Assembly: GCA_022432975.1 (NCBI GenBank)
Contig: CM039508.1
Span: forward strand, 24,925,278 to 24,989,277
Source: Begonia masoniana
Taxonomy: Eukaryota > Streptophyta > Magnoliopsida > Cucurbitales > Begoniaceae
DNA: 64,000 bases
Direction of reading: 5' to 3'
Shown here: positions 22,699 through 34,993 of the stretch, one piece after another
Layout: every line of letters begins with the position of its first letter
Numbering within the stretch: position 1 is the first letter of the stretch
Position numbers and translations under genes: made by a program
The notes under the pieces: generated by a model
Seen by the model: the letters and a program-made list of their open reading frames with translations, nothing else
Told to the model about the DNA's origin: nothing
Databases searched by the model: none

Positions 22699-25043
22699 TG
22701 TAACACCCAGTTCTATCGAACTAATTCCCTATTCTTTTTATTAATGGCACACTTTATATGATAATAATAAATGTAGGGTTAATGGGTGACTAGGCAAGAG
22801 CATAAAGGTAATTGGAAATTTAAAAGTGGATAACGTATTTAAGGAAAGGGGTTTTTGGTTAAATGCACTGTAGCCGCCACTCTTTCCCTACTCTCCTCTC
22901 TCGGTATTCAGCTCAAGCAGCAGAGCTCTCTAGGCGATTCTTCCATCCGATTTTCTCCAAACTAGGTAAGTTCTATTTTGATTCCTTGCTGCATTGGTAA
23001 CTATCGATGATTTAGGGAGTAGATAAATGTGAGTTTCGAGAATGCTGTGAGCAAACTAGTTCGGGTTTTGTGGTAATCGGAGATGTATAACGAACTAAGC
23101 TCCTAAACTAGTTTCCATAGGCTTCTGGATAGTGTAGAATGAGGTTTAGTAAAATCTAATCGATAATCTGCCGATGGTTCTAGGTTGAGTAAGCTCCCAA
23201 AGTAGTTTGCAACACCGAGCATTTCCAGGAGAGCCAGGTAAGTGAAGTATGCATGTGCCTTCGGGCCTACATCACAAAACATTAGGATTTTGTTTACTTG
23301 AATGTGTCTGTATGTTATGCATCATATTTTAAAAGTATACGAAAATGAATTTGAATGCATGTTGGCATGGTAAGGAATGAACATAATGAAACAGCTATGT
23401 GAATCAGATTTACTGTTAATGGAAATAATCCGCCCCTTAATGAGACAGTGGATATTTAGACTTTGGGAAATTTGATCCGCTTCCCATCGAACAGGGGGAT
23501 CGGAAACAGCTATGTGAATCAGATTTACTGTTAATGGAAATAATCCGCCCCTTAATGAGACAGTGGATATTTAGACTTTGGGAAATTTGATCCGCTTCCC
23601 ATCGAACAGGGGGATCGGAAACAGCTATGTGAATCAGATTTACTGTTAAGAGAATTAATCCGCCCCTTAATGAGTCAGTGGATATTTATACTTTGGGAAA
23701 GTTGATCCAACTCTCAATTTCACAGGGGGATCTGAACAGAAACGATGCATGAACAACTGAGATGAGAAAGTAGAAATTGCATGTTTAGGAATTCATATTT
23801 CAACATTTCATTTCATTACTGCCTTACTTACTTAGCATTAGGCTAATAGATGAGTTTTGTGATGTAGGTGAAGAAGTGACAGCAGGTGTGTTTACTGAGT
23901 TTGCTGAGGACTAGACTGGTTGGAGGAGTGCATCTATGTAACAATTTGGCAGTTGATGGGGCGGTTTAACTGATGTCAGTTGGTGTGAAGGTTTAGTTGA
24001 CAATGTTTCAATTTAAGTATGTTGAGTTTTCATGACAGTAGTGGTTTCAATATTTGAATACGTTTTTGAGATTTTTCTGATAATAGTATTCTGTTGGGTT
24101 TTAATGTTGGTTCTTTCTGGATTTTGAGTAATGCAATGATTTGAATTGTTTCTGAATGGTTTCAGTGAAGTAAGTAAATTCCTTTCTGTAGTTAGAGTTG
24201 TGTTTGTATAGCAAGGAGTAGTTGAAATGTCGCCCTGTTCTCTATCGGTAGATGATGTCTATCGGCAGATGTTGAGTTGTTGTTCTGTTGTCTATCGGAA
24301 GATGTCTTCAGTAAAGCCATCGGATGATGTCTTCAGTAAAGTCATCGGATGATGTCTTCAGTGGAAGCCATCGGAAGATATAAGTAGAAAGTTTGTCGTT
24401 TGTGATCGGGTGATGTCGAGTGTTAAACCCATCGGATGATGTAGGATGTAAATTTGTCGTTTAGTGATTGGTGGATGTCGTGTATTAAACCTATCGGATG
24501 ATGTAGTAGAAGTTTTGTCATTTAGCGATCGGTGGATGTCGTGTATTAAACCTATCGGATGATGTGGTAAAAGACTTGTCGTTTTGTGGTCGGCAGAGGC
24601 TGGATAAACGAATCATCCGGCTGACGTCATCGGTAGATGCGAGTAGCAAAACTTGTCGTTTTGCAATCGGTTGAGGTTGGATAATTGATTCATCCGGCTG
24701 ACGTCATCGTGGAAGCCTTCGGTTTGTTTCTGCCCTTCTCGTTGACTTTGTTCAGCGAATGATGTGTTTGACTTTTATAAACTTTAAGTATTTCATGCCT
24801 AAGCCTTCATCTCTTCCGGCCGAATTATTTTCTTAATATTTTAATTGATTATTCAAACACTGTTTTATAGTTTTGCTTAACCTTGCTTTGCTCAAAGATT
24901 TTCTGCTGCAAGTTTTTTTTTATGTTTTTAGCAAACGTTCAAATTTGACTTTCGAACGAAGTTTTAAATTTGGTCCGAAATTTTCTTAGTTATGTTCGGG
25001 TTTATGAGTAACAAACCGGGTTCAGAGAACTCGAGGCGTTACA
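22699..25043 (+). repeat. solo LTR (LTR-C), target duplication CACCC
   Basis: TGTAACACCC...GAGGCGTTACA (2345 bp), flanked by CACCC at 22694-22698 and 25044-25048. Same family and orientation as LTR-B. It carries about a dozen catcggatgatg/atcggtggatg motifs (24235-24720) and three copies of a 115-bp unit (23388-23732). Confidence 0.92.
23388..23732 (+). repeat. 115-bp minisatellite, three units, inside LTR-C
   Basis: Units begin gaaacagctatgtgaatc at 23388, 23503 and 23618 and contain ccgccccttaatgag and cttcccatcgaaca. The first two are essentially identical and the third is diverged. Related LTRs A, B and D have two such units. Confidence 0.88.
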
Positions 25044-25048
25044 CACCC

Positions 25049-26345
25049 ACTAAGAGATGCATACAAATAATTTAAGCATGATATGAAATTTTGTAAAAAC
25101 ATGTATTTTCTTTCTTTTTAGTCATTCTTCTTTCTTGACTTTCACTTAACATTTCAATCGTTGTGGTAATTCAGTACAGAGGAATGAGTAAGCACCATTT
25201 GGTCCATCTCATACTAGACAACTAACTTATCCCCGTCTACAATGACTATTTACTTTTCTTTCAGCCTTTCAATCTTTTTTAATAAAAATGTTTTTCATGA
25301 TGCATGAGTCATACATAACAATCAATGCAGAACATAAACATGTATTCCATACCGTTCATCTTTACATTATTATTTTAATCATAATGGTCTACAATCATAA
25401 ACATAACATCCTCGAAGCAATATCATCATAACATAACATTAAAGTCTATCCTCAAGTTAAAATTATTATAACATAACATTAAAGCATATCCCCAAGTCAA
25501 TATTATCATAGACGTAACATAAAAATCAATTATCGAGTCATTATCAACAAAAGCATAACAATAAAATATACGAGTTACCCTAGCAACTTGTGATGTAGGC
25601 CGAAAGGCTAAACACACATCTCTTACCTCTTAGCATGGTAGCGGTAGCCAATGACAATTAACTTTCACTTTGGAATAACCTAACCAATGAAGTTCTTGCA
25701 TGTTAGCATAATTTACAAGATGGAAACAAAAATCCTAGTTGATCCTTTCTTACTCTTATGACCATTTGGGAATCGTTGCCTACTCAATTTAAACATTAAA
25801 TATGCTTACCTTGACAGAGCTTTAGAGATGCTAGGAGGCGGTTCGCAGCTCTAGGAAAATATAATATGTTTTAGGTTAGGATTTTTTGTATAAATATGTG
25901 ATTTCCTCGTCCCTAGTCAACACTTGATTAAGTCATATCGACCACTACTTGACTTTGAATGCGCAAATGTCGACTCCTTTCGGATGCTTTTTCTCTTGGT
26001 TCAGTTGACCACCTGCTCAATCGCTCTTTCATTTGGTCGAAACTTTACCTTGCTATTTTTTTGCTCACTGAAATTTGAAGGTCTATTCAAAGTTTCGACT
26101 GATCTGGAATATTCCCTTATATTTTAGCTTTAACTTTCAATTTATTACTCAATTAATTTTACAGTACCCTTGCATCCTTAAACCTTACGACAACAAATCA
26201 CTCTCCATTACAACACCCTTGCATCCTTAAACCTTATGACAGCAAATCACTCTCCAAAACACTTCATTGATAAAAAAGAAACAACATATAACATAAGTAT
26301 CCTCCAAATATAAGGCTATATTTAAAGAATTTTTTGGGTATTACA
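25049..26345 (-). repeat. right part of LTR-E1
   Basis: Continuation of E1 after LTR-C, including the 'cttgtgatgtaggccgaaaggc' style block and the promoter-distal end ttttttgggtattaca. Open frames here have no family features. Confidence 0.6.
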
Positions 26346-27009
26346 AAGCAAGTGGCTTCTTTTTATTTTTTAGGTCTATCTCTTTTTGTGAGCTTATTTC
26401 CTTGCCCCTTTTTCTGTTGGCAAAATTTATTATATCTTATTTTGATGAAAGTAATCTCCTCAATATCTTCTTCTTTTTCGAACTTTCTCATTTGCCTTCA
26501 TGGTGATCTCATGCGTCACGAAGGATACAATAAGTTCTTCCATTTTGAGAGTTTTGAGGTCTCATGCTTCTTGGATTGCAGTGACCTTGGGTTGCCACGA
26601 TCTTGGAAGGCACCAAATAATTTTATTTGAATAGATTCTACCAAACACTTTCAAACTATTAGTAATATTTAATCGAGTAAATATTTGACTAATAGTCTCA
26701 TCATTTTTTAATAAAAATAGTTCATATTAATGTACTAACATACTCAATTTACTTTCTTTAACTTTATTTGTGCCCACATGTGATCTCAAGTAATCTTCAA
26801 TTCTCAAAGGCATTATTACATCCTTGTACTCTATTGAACTCATCCCTATTAAGTGCATATAGTCACTATCATAAAAAATAAAAAAGGAGGCATAGAAATA
26901 GATTGTCCCTCAACATGCATGTTATTTGAATTAAAAGTCATACCATTTTATCACTATAAAAATCATAAATTTAATCACAAATAAGTCTAAAGTTTGCTTT
27001 GATAGCAAT
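26346..27009 (-). pseudogene. truncated copia gag and leader
   Basis: On the minus strand about 26430-26610 encodes LPRSWQPKVTAIQEA, a stop, then LKTLKMEELIVSF and HEITMKANE, matching the UBN2-type copia Gag. In-frame stops and a frameshift follow. The rest up to 27009 is leader, with a degenerate primer-binding site (tgctatcaaagc on the minus strand) next to the LTR. The element is cut at 26345 by LTR-E1. Confidence 0.75.
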
Positions 27010-27896
27010 TGTAGGATCAAAATTAACCTAAGAGGGAGGGTTAAATTAGGTTTATATATTTTTGATTAAATGTTAACAGCTTGCAATATATTATTTTCTC
27101 TAAACCAAAAATATTAACTTGGATTTGCAATATTCTAAAATAAGATAATCATAGAGATAAGAATAGAGAGATGCAACCAATTTGTTAATGTGGTTCAGTC
27201 AATCTTGCCTACCTACGTATGCACTCTAAACCTCTTATTTGAAGATTCTTTCCTAACTTAACTTATGGGCATCAATCCAAAGCTCTTAAAATGACTCTTT
27301 CATAGGATATCATCTTTTATTCATTAAACAATATATAGGAAAAAAATGTTTGAGCGCAAGTGACTAATCTCACACTCTCTCTAAGATAAAAATCTCAAGT
27401 TTGTATTGGAGAAGAGTGGTGTAAGCTAAAGATTTTGATTTTCAAAAGAATTTGGGCAATACTTCATTGCGATTCTCAAGTTTGGTAGATTGCACAAGAC
27501 TACACTCCTCTATTTATAGAAGTTTTTAGGAGAATAGTGTACCGGTCGACACTTTGACCTAATAGTTGACCCTTAGGAGACCATTGAGAAAAATTTTCAA
27601 ATGTTATCAAAAAACCGGTCGACACTGTGATAGAACTCTCGATCGACACTTCACAAGGTGCGGTGGACACTTAGAACTCTCTAGAATTTCTTAAATTGAT
27701 CATGTAGTTGACACTTTTATTGCCTAGTCACTTTGAGCTCTCTGGAATTTGTTAGAGTAATCAAATATCCATTTTCATGGGTATTTTCAAATATCAACAA
27801 CTTAGATATGATTTAATCATATTTAGAATACTCATCATCAAAATCCATTAAACTTAAATCACTATAAGCTAACTCAGTTTGGGTATCAGTTCTACA
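27010..27896 (-). repeat. 5' LTR of the truncated copia element (LTR-F, about 887 bp)
   Basis: In plus coordinates it starts TGTAGGATCAAA and ends CAGTTCTACA. The minus-strand end reads cctcttaggttaattttgat..., the typical C-rich copia LTR end. The neighbouring primer-binding site and Gag fix orientation. The right edge is chosen on terminal-sequence grounds. Confidence 0.65.
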
Positions 27897-30817
27897 ATAT
27901 GGTATTTATAAATTAAGGTATGGATTTATTTATTATATTTAGGAGTGTAAATATAATTTTTATAAAACTTATTTTGAAACAAGTTTTTATAGTTGAAATA
28001 GTGATCAACTCGGTCCTGTACACCGAATTTGATCGATCTGAGTGAGGATCCTTGTTTGTTACATACTTTTGACTATTTGAAAAAGTGTTTGTTTCTCTAA
28101 ATAAAGTAATAAGACAGTTGATTGTGTAGTGTTATCCGGTGCAAAACTCTAAGCGTAATCAAAGTTATTATGTTATTGTCATCATCGAGTATTGTTTTTC
28201 TCCATATGTGTTGATCATAATGTGCTCGGAATCTGTGAGCAGCTCTTTTTTAAATGAGACTTTACTCGTTTATAGTAGTGGTTTATTTTTATTACATAAT
28301 ACAGTATAACAAATTATTTCAGACCTTTCCTCGGTTGATGTTTTCATCTCATCTTTATCATATGATTTCAATTGTAGCATACTCACTCATTTTTATAAAA
28401 CGCTATACATAACATTTGAATCTTTATTGAGTTAGATTGACTCAAACAAATAACAACCCCTTTGTAACGCCCCGAATTATATAAACCCGGTTCGTTACTC
28501 ATAGCTCGAACATAACTAAGAAAATTTGAACTAAATTTAAAACTTCGCTCGAAAGTTAAAATTTGACATTTTCTAAAACTTCAAAACATTTAAAGACTTG
28601 CAGCGGAAATCATTTAAGTAAAAATAGAGTTAAACAAAACTATAAAAACAATGTTTGAATAATCGATTGGAATATTAAGAAATAATCGACCAAAGAAAGT
28701 AAAGGTTTAATCGTGAAATACTTGAAAAGTTACAGAAGTCAAACGTAGCTGCCGCTGAGCAAAGTCAACGGAAGAGACTGAAACAGAAAACAGAAGGCTT
28801 CTTCCAGTGACGAAACGACAAAAACTTTGGCTACGTCATCCGGTGGATTTAACAAACGACGTCCACCAGTGACTAAACGACAAAGTCCATTTTTCCTTCA
28901 CAAGACAAAACAAAACTGAATACATCGCCCGGTCACTAAGTGACAATTACCCATTGCTCGCAACCACCGGTCATAAGACGACAAAAGTCTTCATATATCT
29001 ACCGATGACGTCAGCCGGATGATTTCCTTTACCCGAAAGACTCATCTCACATCCACCGGTGAACTTCATTCACCAATGGTTGAACTTACAAATTTCACTC
29101 AAAGCATTCAAAACAACATGACCCTAAATAACGTCTGACATTCAACAAATAACCATTAACAAAAGAACAACATCTGTATCCTCGACATAACTTTGGAAAT
29201 AACAAACTCCAACTACATTTAAATCACGTTTTTCTTTGGCAGAGAATAAATTTCCAAGGGTATCAAAACATCAAATAACTACTGAAACTTCACCTACAGA
29301 CAAGTGTTAAACCGCCTCATCAGAACACCAAACCGTGGCAAGAATGTGCTCCAACAGCTTCGCCTATTCCTCAGTAAATTCAGGGAATTCTCCAGTAGTT
29401 ACTTTCACACCTACATCACAAAACTCACCTATTAGCCGAATGTTAAGTAAGTAAAGCAAATGAAATGGAATACTAAAACATAAATCCTAATCATGCAGTT
29501 TCTACTTTCACAACTCAGATGCAATTTCGTTCATTCACTGTTATGATCCCTCAGTTCCATTGGGAGGTGGATCAACTTTCCCAAAGTCATACATCCTCTT
29601 CTCAATTAAGGGGCGGATTAGTTCCCTTAATAGCTGATCTGATCCCTCAATTCCATTGGGAGTGGAATCAGTTCTCCCAAAGTAATAAATCCTCTACTCG
29701 ATTAAGGGGCGGATTACTTCCCTTAATAGCTAATCTGTTTCAATCTGTTCATACCTTACCATAACATTTCATATAAATTCATTTTCGTATTTCTTCAAAA
29801 ACATGATGCATGACATAAAGAAAACACTCAAACATGCATAAACCTACTGTTTTGTGATGTAGGCCCGAAGGCACACACAATACTTCACTTACCTGGCTTC
29901 CCGAGAGGTTCCTGGTTGCAGGATATTCCAAGAGCTGGCTCACCTAAGACATAAGCACAGCATTACTTAAACTTCATTCTCAACATTCGAAAATCTAAGG
30001 GGCTAGTCCTGAGAGTTCTTTTTTTCACCATTCCTGATTCCTCTCTAAACCCCAAATCTCATCCCTTACTCACAGCACTTCTAAAACGCACACATTGTCA
30101 TCCATCAGTTACCTAGACACTAAAGCAGCAAGTAATCGAATCAAAACTTACCTTGGTTGAAGGAAAAATCAGGCAGGGGAATCGCCTAAAGATTCTTGCT
30201 AGAGAACTGATGGCCGAGAGAGAGAGGGATAAACAGAATGGCGGCTACAGGTGCATTAAACCCAAAACATCTTTCCTTAAATACGTTATCCACTTTTAAT
30301 ATCTAATTACCCTTTTACCCTCGTATACTCATTAACTAACCTAATCACTCTTTCTCCAAATTCTTCAAAAATTAGTACATCATAATTTGATAAATTAAAT
30401 TTGGTTTAATAGGAACCGGGTGCTACACCCGTTGAGGTCATAGTCAATGAGATTATGACAAGTTGATCAGGATTGACTTTGACATTATTATTAGTTTATT
30501 TATTCCTTTTAGATTTATTTATTGATGATACCTCGGTAGTTATTTTAGTTATTCTACTTGGATTATCATGTTACTATATATTACGGTGTTTTATTCTCGT
30601 ACAATATTTTATATTTTGGACCTTTACTATTTGACTATTTAGATGTCACTGTAGACCTTCGGTTTAACATAGTACTTTTGGGTAGTGGCTGGTTACTTTT
30701 ATTAAATTTCTTTTGTTTTGTGATATGATTAATTATCATCAAGGGTTGACCAGTTTGATCCTTATGTGGGTCAGATCATTTTATGTTTATGTCTTGTGCC
30801 CTTTCTAATTCGTGATA
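27897..30817 (+). repeat. 5' LTR remnant of a gypsy element (LTR-M), interrupted by solo LTR-D
   Basis: The 3' end ...ttctaattcgtgata corresponds to the cgtgaca end of the LTR at 46901-48542. A weak primer-binding site (about 30822-30835), a ttgagcatcttgaaagtgac leader and a gag start follow, as in that element. The left edge is uncertain. Confidence 0.55.
28463..30427 (-). repeat. solo LTR (LTR-D), imperfect target duplication
   Basis: TGTAACGCCCCG...GGGTGCTACA, 1965 bp, matching LTR-A in length, sequence and orientation. Flanks are ccctt (28458-28462) and cccgt (30428-30432), four of five identical, consistent with an older insertion. It contains motif copies (28745-29060) and two ccgccccttaa-containing units. 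Confidence 0.85.
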
Positions 30818-30958
30818 GAATTTTGATAATAGAGATAGGTTGAGCATCTTGAAAGTGACATATTAAGATAGATAGTGTAATAGCATTTAAAAGACTTGCA
30901 ATTACTATGATTAGGGACATTTTCTAACACTTGAAGTGGACTTTTTAGATTTTCCAGT

Positions 30959-31091
30959 ATGCCTCTAAGAAGAGCTCTTAGAGACGAGTTATAGCACCCA
31001 GTGTGCACAGACATGTAAATCTCAGCCTACTGATCCTTTGGTAACCTTGAACGATGTTGCGCTCTAGAGTTTACCTATGACATGGCATAGT
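30959..31091 (+). pseudogene. gypsy gag N-terminal fragment
   Basis: ATG followed by PLRRALRDE, then a stop and further gag-like residues with more stops. Gypsy Gag proteins often start with such a basic run. It is broken at 31091 by LTR-E2; gag appears to resume at 32923. Confidence 0.55.
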
Positions 31092-32922
31092 TGTAATGTC
31101 TCGTAGCGTACTGTTTCTACTTTTAATTTTAAGTCATTCATTTTTGTTGAAAATGTAAAAGAAATAATTGTCATGCTTTTAAAAATGCGAACAGCGAAAG
31201 ACTTTCAACCAATCTCAATTTAAAACTTCAATAAAAAGAAATACATAGTCTGCATGATCATCGTTCAAAAAAAATATTCAATAAAGCAGTTCATTATTGA
31301 AATTAGACTTAGTAAAAATAGAATTTATAAATTTGAATTTTTTTTTTAAGTATCATTCTTCTTATTTATTTATTGATCAATCTTACACTAACAACCATAT
31401 AACCTCCACCCGTGGGAGCACCTCTTTAACTACATATTTCATTTATTTCCTTCATTAGTCATGTCAATATCATTCTCACCTACATAACAAAATTTATCTA
31501 TTAATCTAATGCTCAGTAATAGATGCATAAATAACAAGAGTGTGATATGTGATTTTGTAAAAACATGTGATTCTTTTTTGTCTTCATTATTTCTTTTCTT
31601 TCACTTAACAGTCTAGTTGTTGGATATAATTTACTCTATGAAGAGGAGAGGGCACCAATTGGTCAACCTCTTAAGAGACAACAACTCGATTCCCGACCCA
31701 CAACAACTATTTGTGTACGTTAGATTAGTCTTTCGTAATAAAAACTATTTCATGAATGCATGAACATACGTATAATTGTGCTATGCATGACATAGGGATA
31801 CAATATCAGTCTACAGTCATAATAACAGCCCCTTCATTATGATGCAAGCATCACATAATTGTATCATTAATAAAAATTAATATCAAATTAAAAGACAATG
31901 TCATATCCACGAATAACACATCACCAATCACCAATTCCTCAAATAATAATAAAACCTCTTATAAATATCTCAATCGGCATCAACATGAATATAAAAATAA
32001 AACACATCCTCGAGTATCAATAAAACATAAAGAGATAATCTACTACTTTGTGATGTAAGCTGAAAGGCCACACGCATACAAAACATCTCTTACATCCATT
32101 AATGTGTCACGTTCAAAAGTCTATGAAATAACATATCCTCAAGCAATATCATCATCAATATAACAATAAAACATAAGGTTTACCCTAGCACCTTGTGATG
32201 TAGCCTAAAAGGCCAAACACATGCAAACATCACTTGCCTCGAAGCCTTCGCACTATAACAGTCGCTTACGATGATTAAACTTCGCTTTGAATAAACCTAA
32301 CCATGAAGATTCCCACGTATTAGTATATGATAGAAGACGATATTGAAAACCCTAATCGATCTCTTCTTATTCTTATGACCATTCAGAGATCGTTGCCTAT
32401 CTGCTTTTGATGTAAAATATGCTTATCTTGACAGAGCTGCAAAGAGGCTGGGAGGTGGCTCATGACTCTGGGATGAATTAATACGTTTTAGGGTTATGGT
32501 TTTTCATACATATATTTTGTTTCTCACGGTACTGGTCGACCCCTCATTAATGTTCAGTCAACCACAAGCCGATACAGAACACGTGAGTGTCGTCTCCTTC
32601 ACTTGGTCATTCTTTTTCTTGGTCTAGTTGACCGCTCCTTAATTTGGTCGATACCTCAACCTTTCTGTTTTTGGCTCATTGCAATTTGTAGCGAAAATGT
32701 CGACCACTTACTGTTCAAGTGTCTACCGATTTGGCAAATTCCTTTCATTTTACTTTTAGTCTCAACTTTTTACTCAACTAAATTTACAATACCCTTGCAT
32801 TCTAAAAGCTTAGGAAAATAAATTCTCTTTCCAGACATATCATTTGCAACAAACTTAACAAACTTAAACATAAGATGTCCTTACCAATCATGCTAGCTTT
32901 ATTAAAATTTTCGAGTCTTATA
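31092..32922 (-). repeat. LTR-E2, gypsy-type LTR inserted in gag
   Basis: Starts TGTAATGTCTCG and ends near tcgagtcttata. It is homologous to LTR-E1, with shared 'tttttgttgaaaa', 'tgatgtaagctgaaaggc' and 'cccttgcattcta' blocks. Flanks atagt/ataag are not a clean duplication, so solo status is not proven. Its last 370 bp belong to the first copy of the 2.07-kb tandem duplication. Confidence 0.65.
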
Positions 32923-33968
32923 ATAAGATCCAGAAGCCCATTGTATGACCTTCTTCAAGGAATTTGGGGGGATGAATCTATTAGTGTTCGGTGGAGAAGT
33001 TGATCCTCAGCCTGGTAAAAATTAGCTAAAGGGTATGCAGAAACAATTGAATGTTTTGCGAGTCTTGACCTGAGTATAGAGTGAGATTTTTCATCTTCTA
33101 CTTTGAAAAGATGGCCAAGGTCGGGTGGAAATCCCTGAGGTTTGAGTATCAAATTGACATTATGATGTAGACACAGTTTAAGATGAGATTTTGTGACAAT
33201 TACTGCAATTTTGGTCACATACAAAATATGATCATCACTTACCTTGGCTTGGGCCATAAGGAGCAGATAGTTCTGGAGTACACTTATGCCATGTTTTGTG
33301 GAGCTGTCATAGTCTATCAAGGATATGAATCCAGTAAACTGGATTGTAAAGTTTAAGAAGAACCTGAGACCAAAGATTCATTTTTTAGGTTATTGTTGTT
33401 GTTGCTCAACTTGTGGAGGATGACCTGAATGAGTTCTTTAGTGATTATAAAGGTAAGGGTAAAAAAGACCAACTATTTAGAGGAAAGATGATATGAAAAG
33501 ATTAGAGGAAAGGTCAAAACAAATGTGGACACATTCAAGGCCGTGGTTAGTTTAGTGATGGACCTTATGCTGTTGGGCATTCAAGCCATTATTTTTACCA
33601 TACATGTAGATAGTCTGAGCTTTTGAGAAGGAATTGTCTAAGTGAGTAAGAGACCTACTCCAACTAGTTCTGCACTGACTACGAAAGTTGCAGCTGGGCC
33701 TAGTTTTGGATTCGACGAAGGATGTGTTGGTCACGGTCAGCATCCATTCTACAAAATGAAAGATCGAATAAATGTTAATAATTTCCCGTTCATTGGCCCA
33801 AGTGACTTGTTCAATTGTCACATCACAACAAAGTACCTTAGATACATTATGAGAAAGAGGAAGCAACTTATTAGATACGGTCATAGATGAAGATAGAGTA
33901 TCCCCACATCTTGTGTGATTTAGATGTGCGCTTAAAGTTTTGGATAATCGTTATTAAGGACGGAAAGA
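32923..33968 (+). pseudogene. internally deleted gypsy remnant: gag piece plus chromodomain tail
   Basis: The plus strand near 32960-33110 gives FFKEFGGMNLLVFGG, VDPQPGK and KGMQKQLNVL, resembling the Gag block that precedes the LLKG...WWES motif. The last 90 bases give MKIEYPH and a short tail ending at TAA, like the C-terminus of gypsy chromodomains, directly before LTR-J. Almost all pol is missing. The 121-codon and 110-codon minus frames here are antisense accidents. Confidence 0.6.
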
Positions 33969-34627
33969 TGTAACATTTCATCGACTTTTGGCCAAAAATT
34001 TGTATTTTTATTATTAATTTGATAAATAAATAAGAATATGTTAATTTAAAGTACATTCTTCTATATGCTAGAAATTGAATAATCTAGTACCAGAGGGTTA
34101 GATTGACGTTAATTTAGAAGAAAGTTAAAGTAAATGAAAAAGTGTTAGTTAAACTGGATGATATGGGGGCAAAAGTGAAAATAATGGAAATTAGGGTTTA
34201 ATAGAGGATGGTGCATTGTTGTAATAAAAGGGCAAAATGTCTTTTAAGTATTTTTCATTTCCCCTCCCTTGCACAGAGAAAACATGAGAGTGGCAGAGAG
34301 ATTTGGAGAAAAAGAAGCAGAAGAAGAAGAATAAGGAAAAGGTTAAAAAGGGCTGAAGATTCGTGCTTCTAGTGGATTGGAAGATCACTAGGGTGCTGAC
34401 GCCCCAGGGAGGATGAGGGTCTTGTCTAAGCCAGGATGCAAGGGTGCTGATGACATAGCAAAAAGGAAGATCTTGGCTAGTGCTACAACTTTTTGTATTT
34501 GGGTGACTCTTAGACAGATTGTGAGAAAATTTAGCTAAAATTTCTTAGTGAAGTTTTTACATTTTTTGAAATCCATTTATTCCATGTTGACTTGAATTGG
34601 TCCTAAGCAGCCAATCATATGTGATTT
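33969..34627 (+). repeat. LTR-J, first copy (truncated)
   Basis: Begins TGTAACATTTCATCG right after the chromodomain tail, where a 3' LTR should start, and runs to the duplication junction. It contains a purine-rich gaagaagaagaat stretch. Confidence 0.6.
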
Positions 34628-34993
34628 TTCAGTCAACCACAAGCCGATACAGAACACGTGAGTGTCGTCTCCTTCACTTGGTCATTCTTTTTCTTGGTCC
34701 AGTGACCGCTCCTTAATTTGGTCGATACCTCAACCTTTCTGTTTTTGGCTCATTGCAATTTGTAGCGAAAATGTCGACCACTTACTGTTCAAGTGTCTAC
34801 CGATTTGGCAAATTCCTTTCATTTACTTTTAGTCTCAACTTTTACTCAACTAAATTTACAATACCCTTGCATTCTAAAAGCTTAGGAAAATAAATTCTCT
34901 TTCCAGACATATCATTTGCAACAAACTTAACAAACTTAAACATAAGATGTCCTTACCAATCATGCTAGCTTTATTAAAATTTCAAGTCTTATA

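Larger units (their letters stand above)
22278..26345 (-). repeat. gypsy-type 5' LTR (LTR-E1), interrupted by solo LTR-C
   Basis: In plus coordinates TGTAACTCC...GGGTATTACA. It is related along its length to 31092-32922; both share ctgtttctac-type starts and a 'tgatgtaggc' block. The adjacent primer-binding site shows it is a 5' LTR of a minus-strand element. Without the insert it is about 1.7 kb. It inserted into a copia leader/gag, whose remnant continues at 26346. Confidence 0.75.

Noticed and set aside
31087..32927. Solo-LTR status of LTR-E2
   Set aside because: Flanks atagt/ataag do not form a convincing 5-bp duplication, so I kept only 'LTR'.
32955..33320. 121-codon minus-strand ORF, repeated at 35026-35391
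   Set aside because: Antisense to a gag remnant and conserved only because the segment is duplicated.
33552..33884. 110-codon minus-strand ORF, repeated at 35623-35955
   Set aside because: Same duplication; no motif; lies in retroelement remnant.
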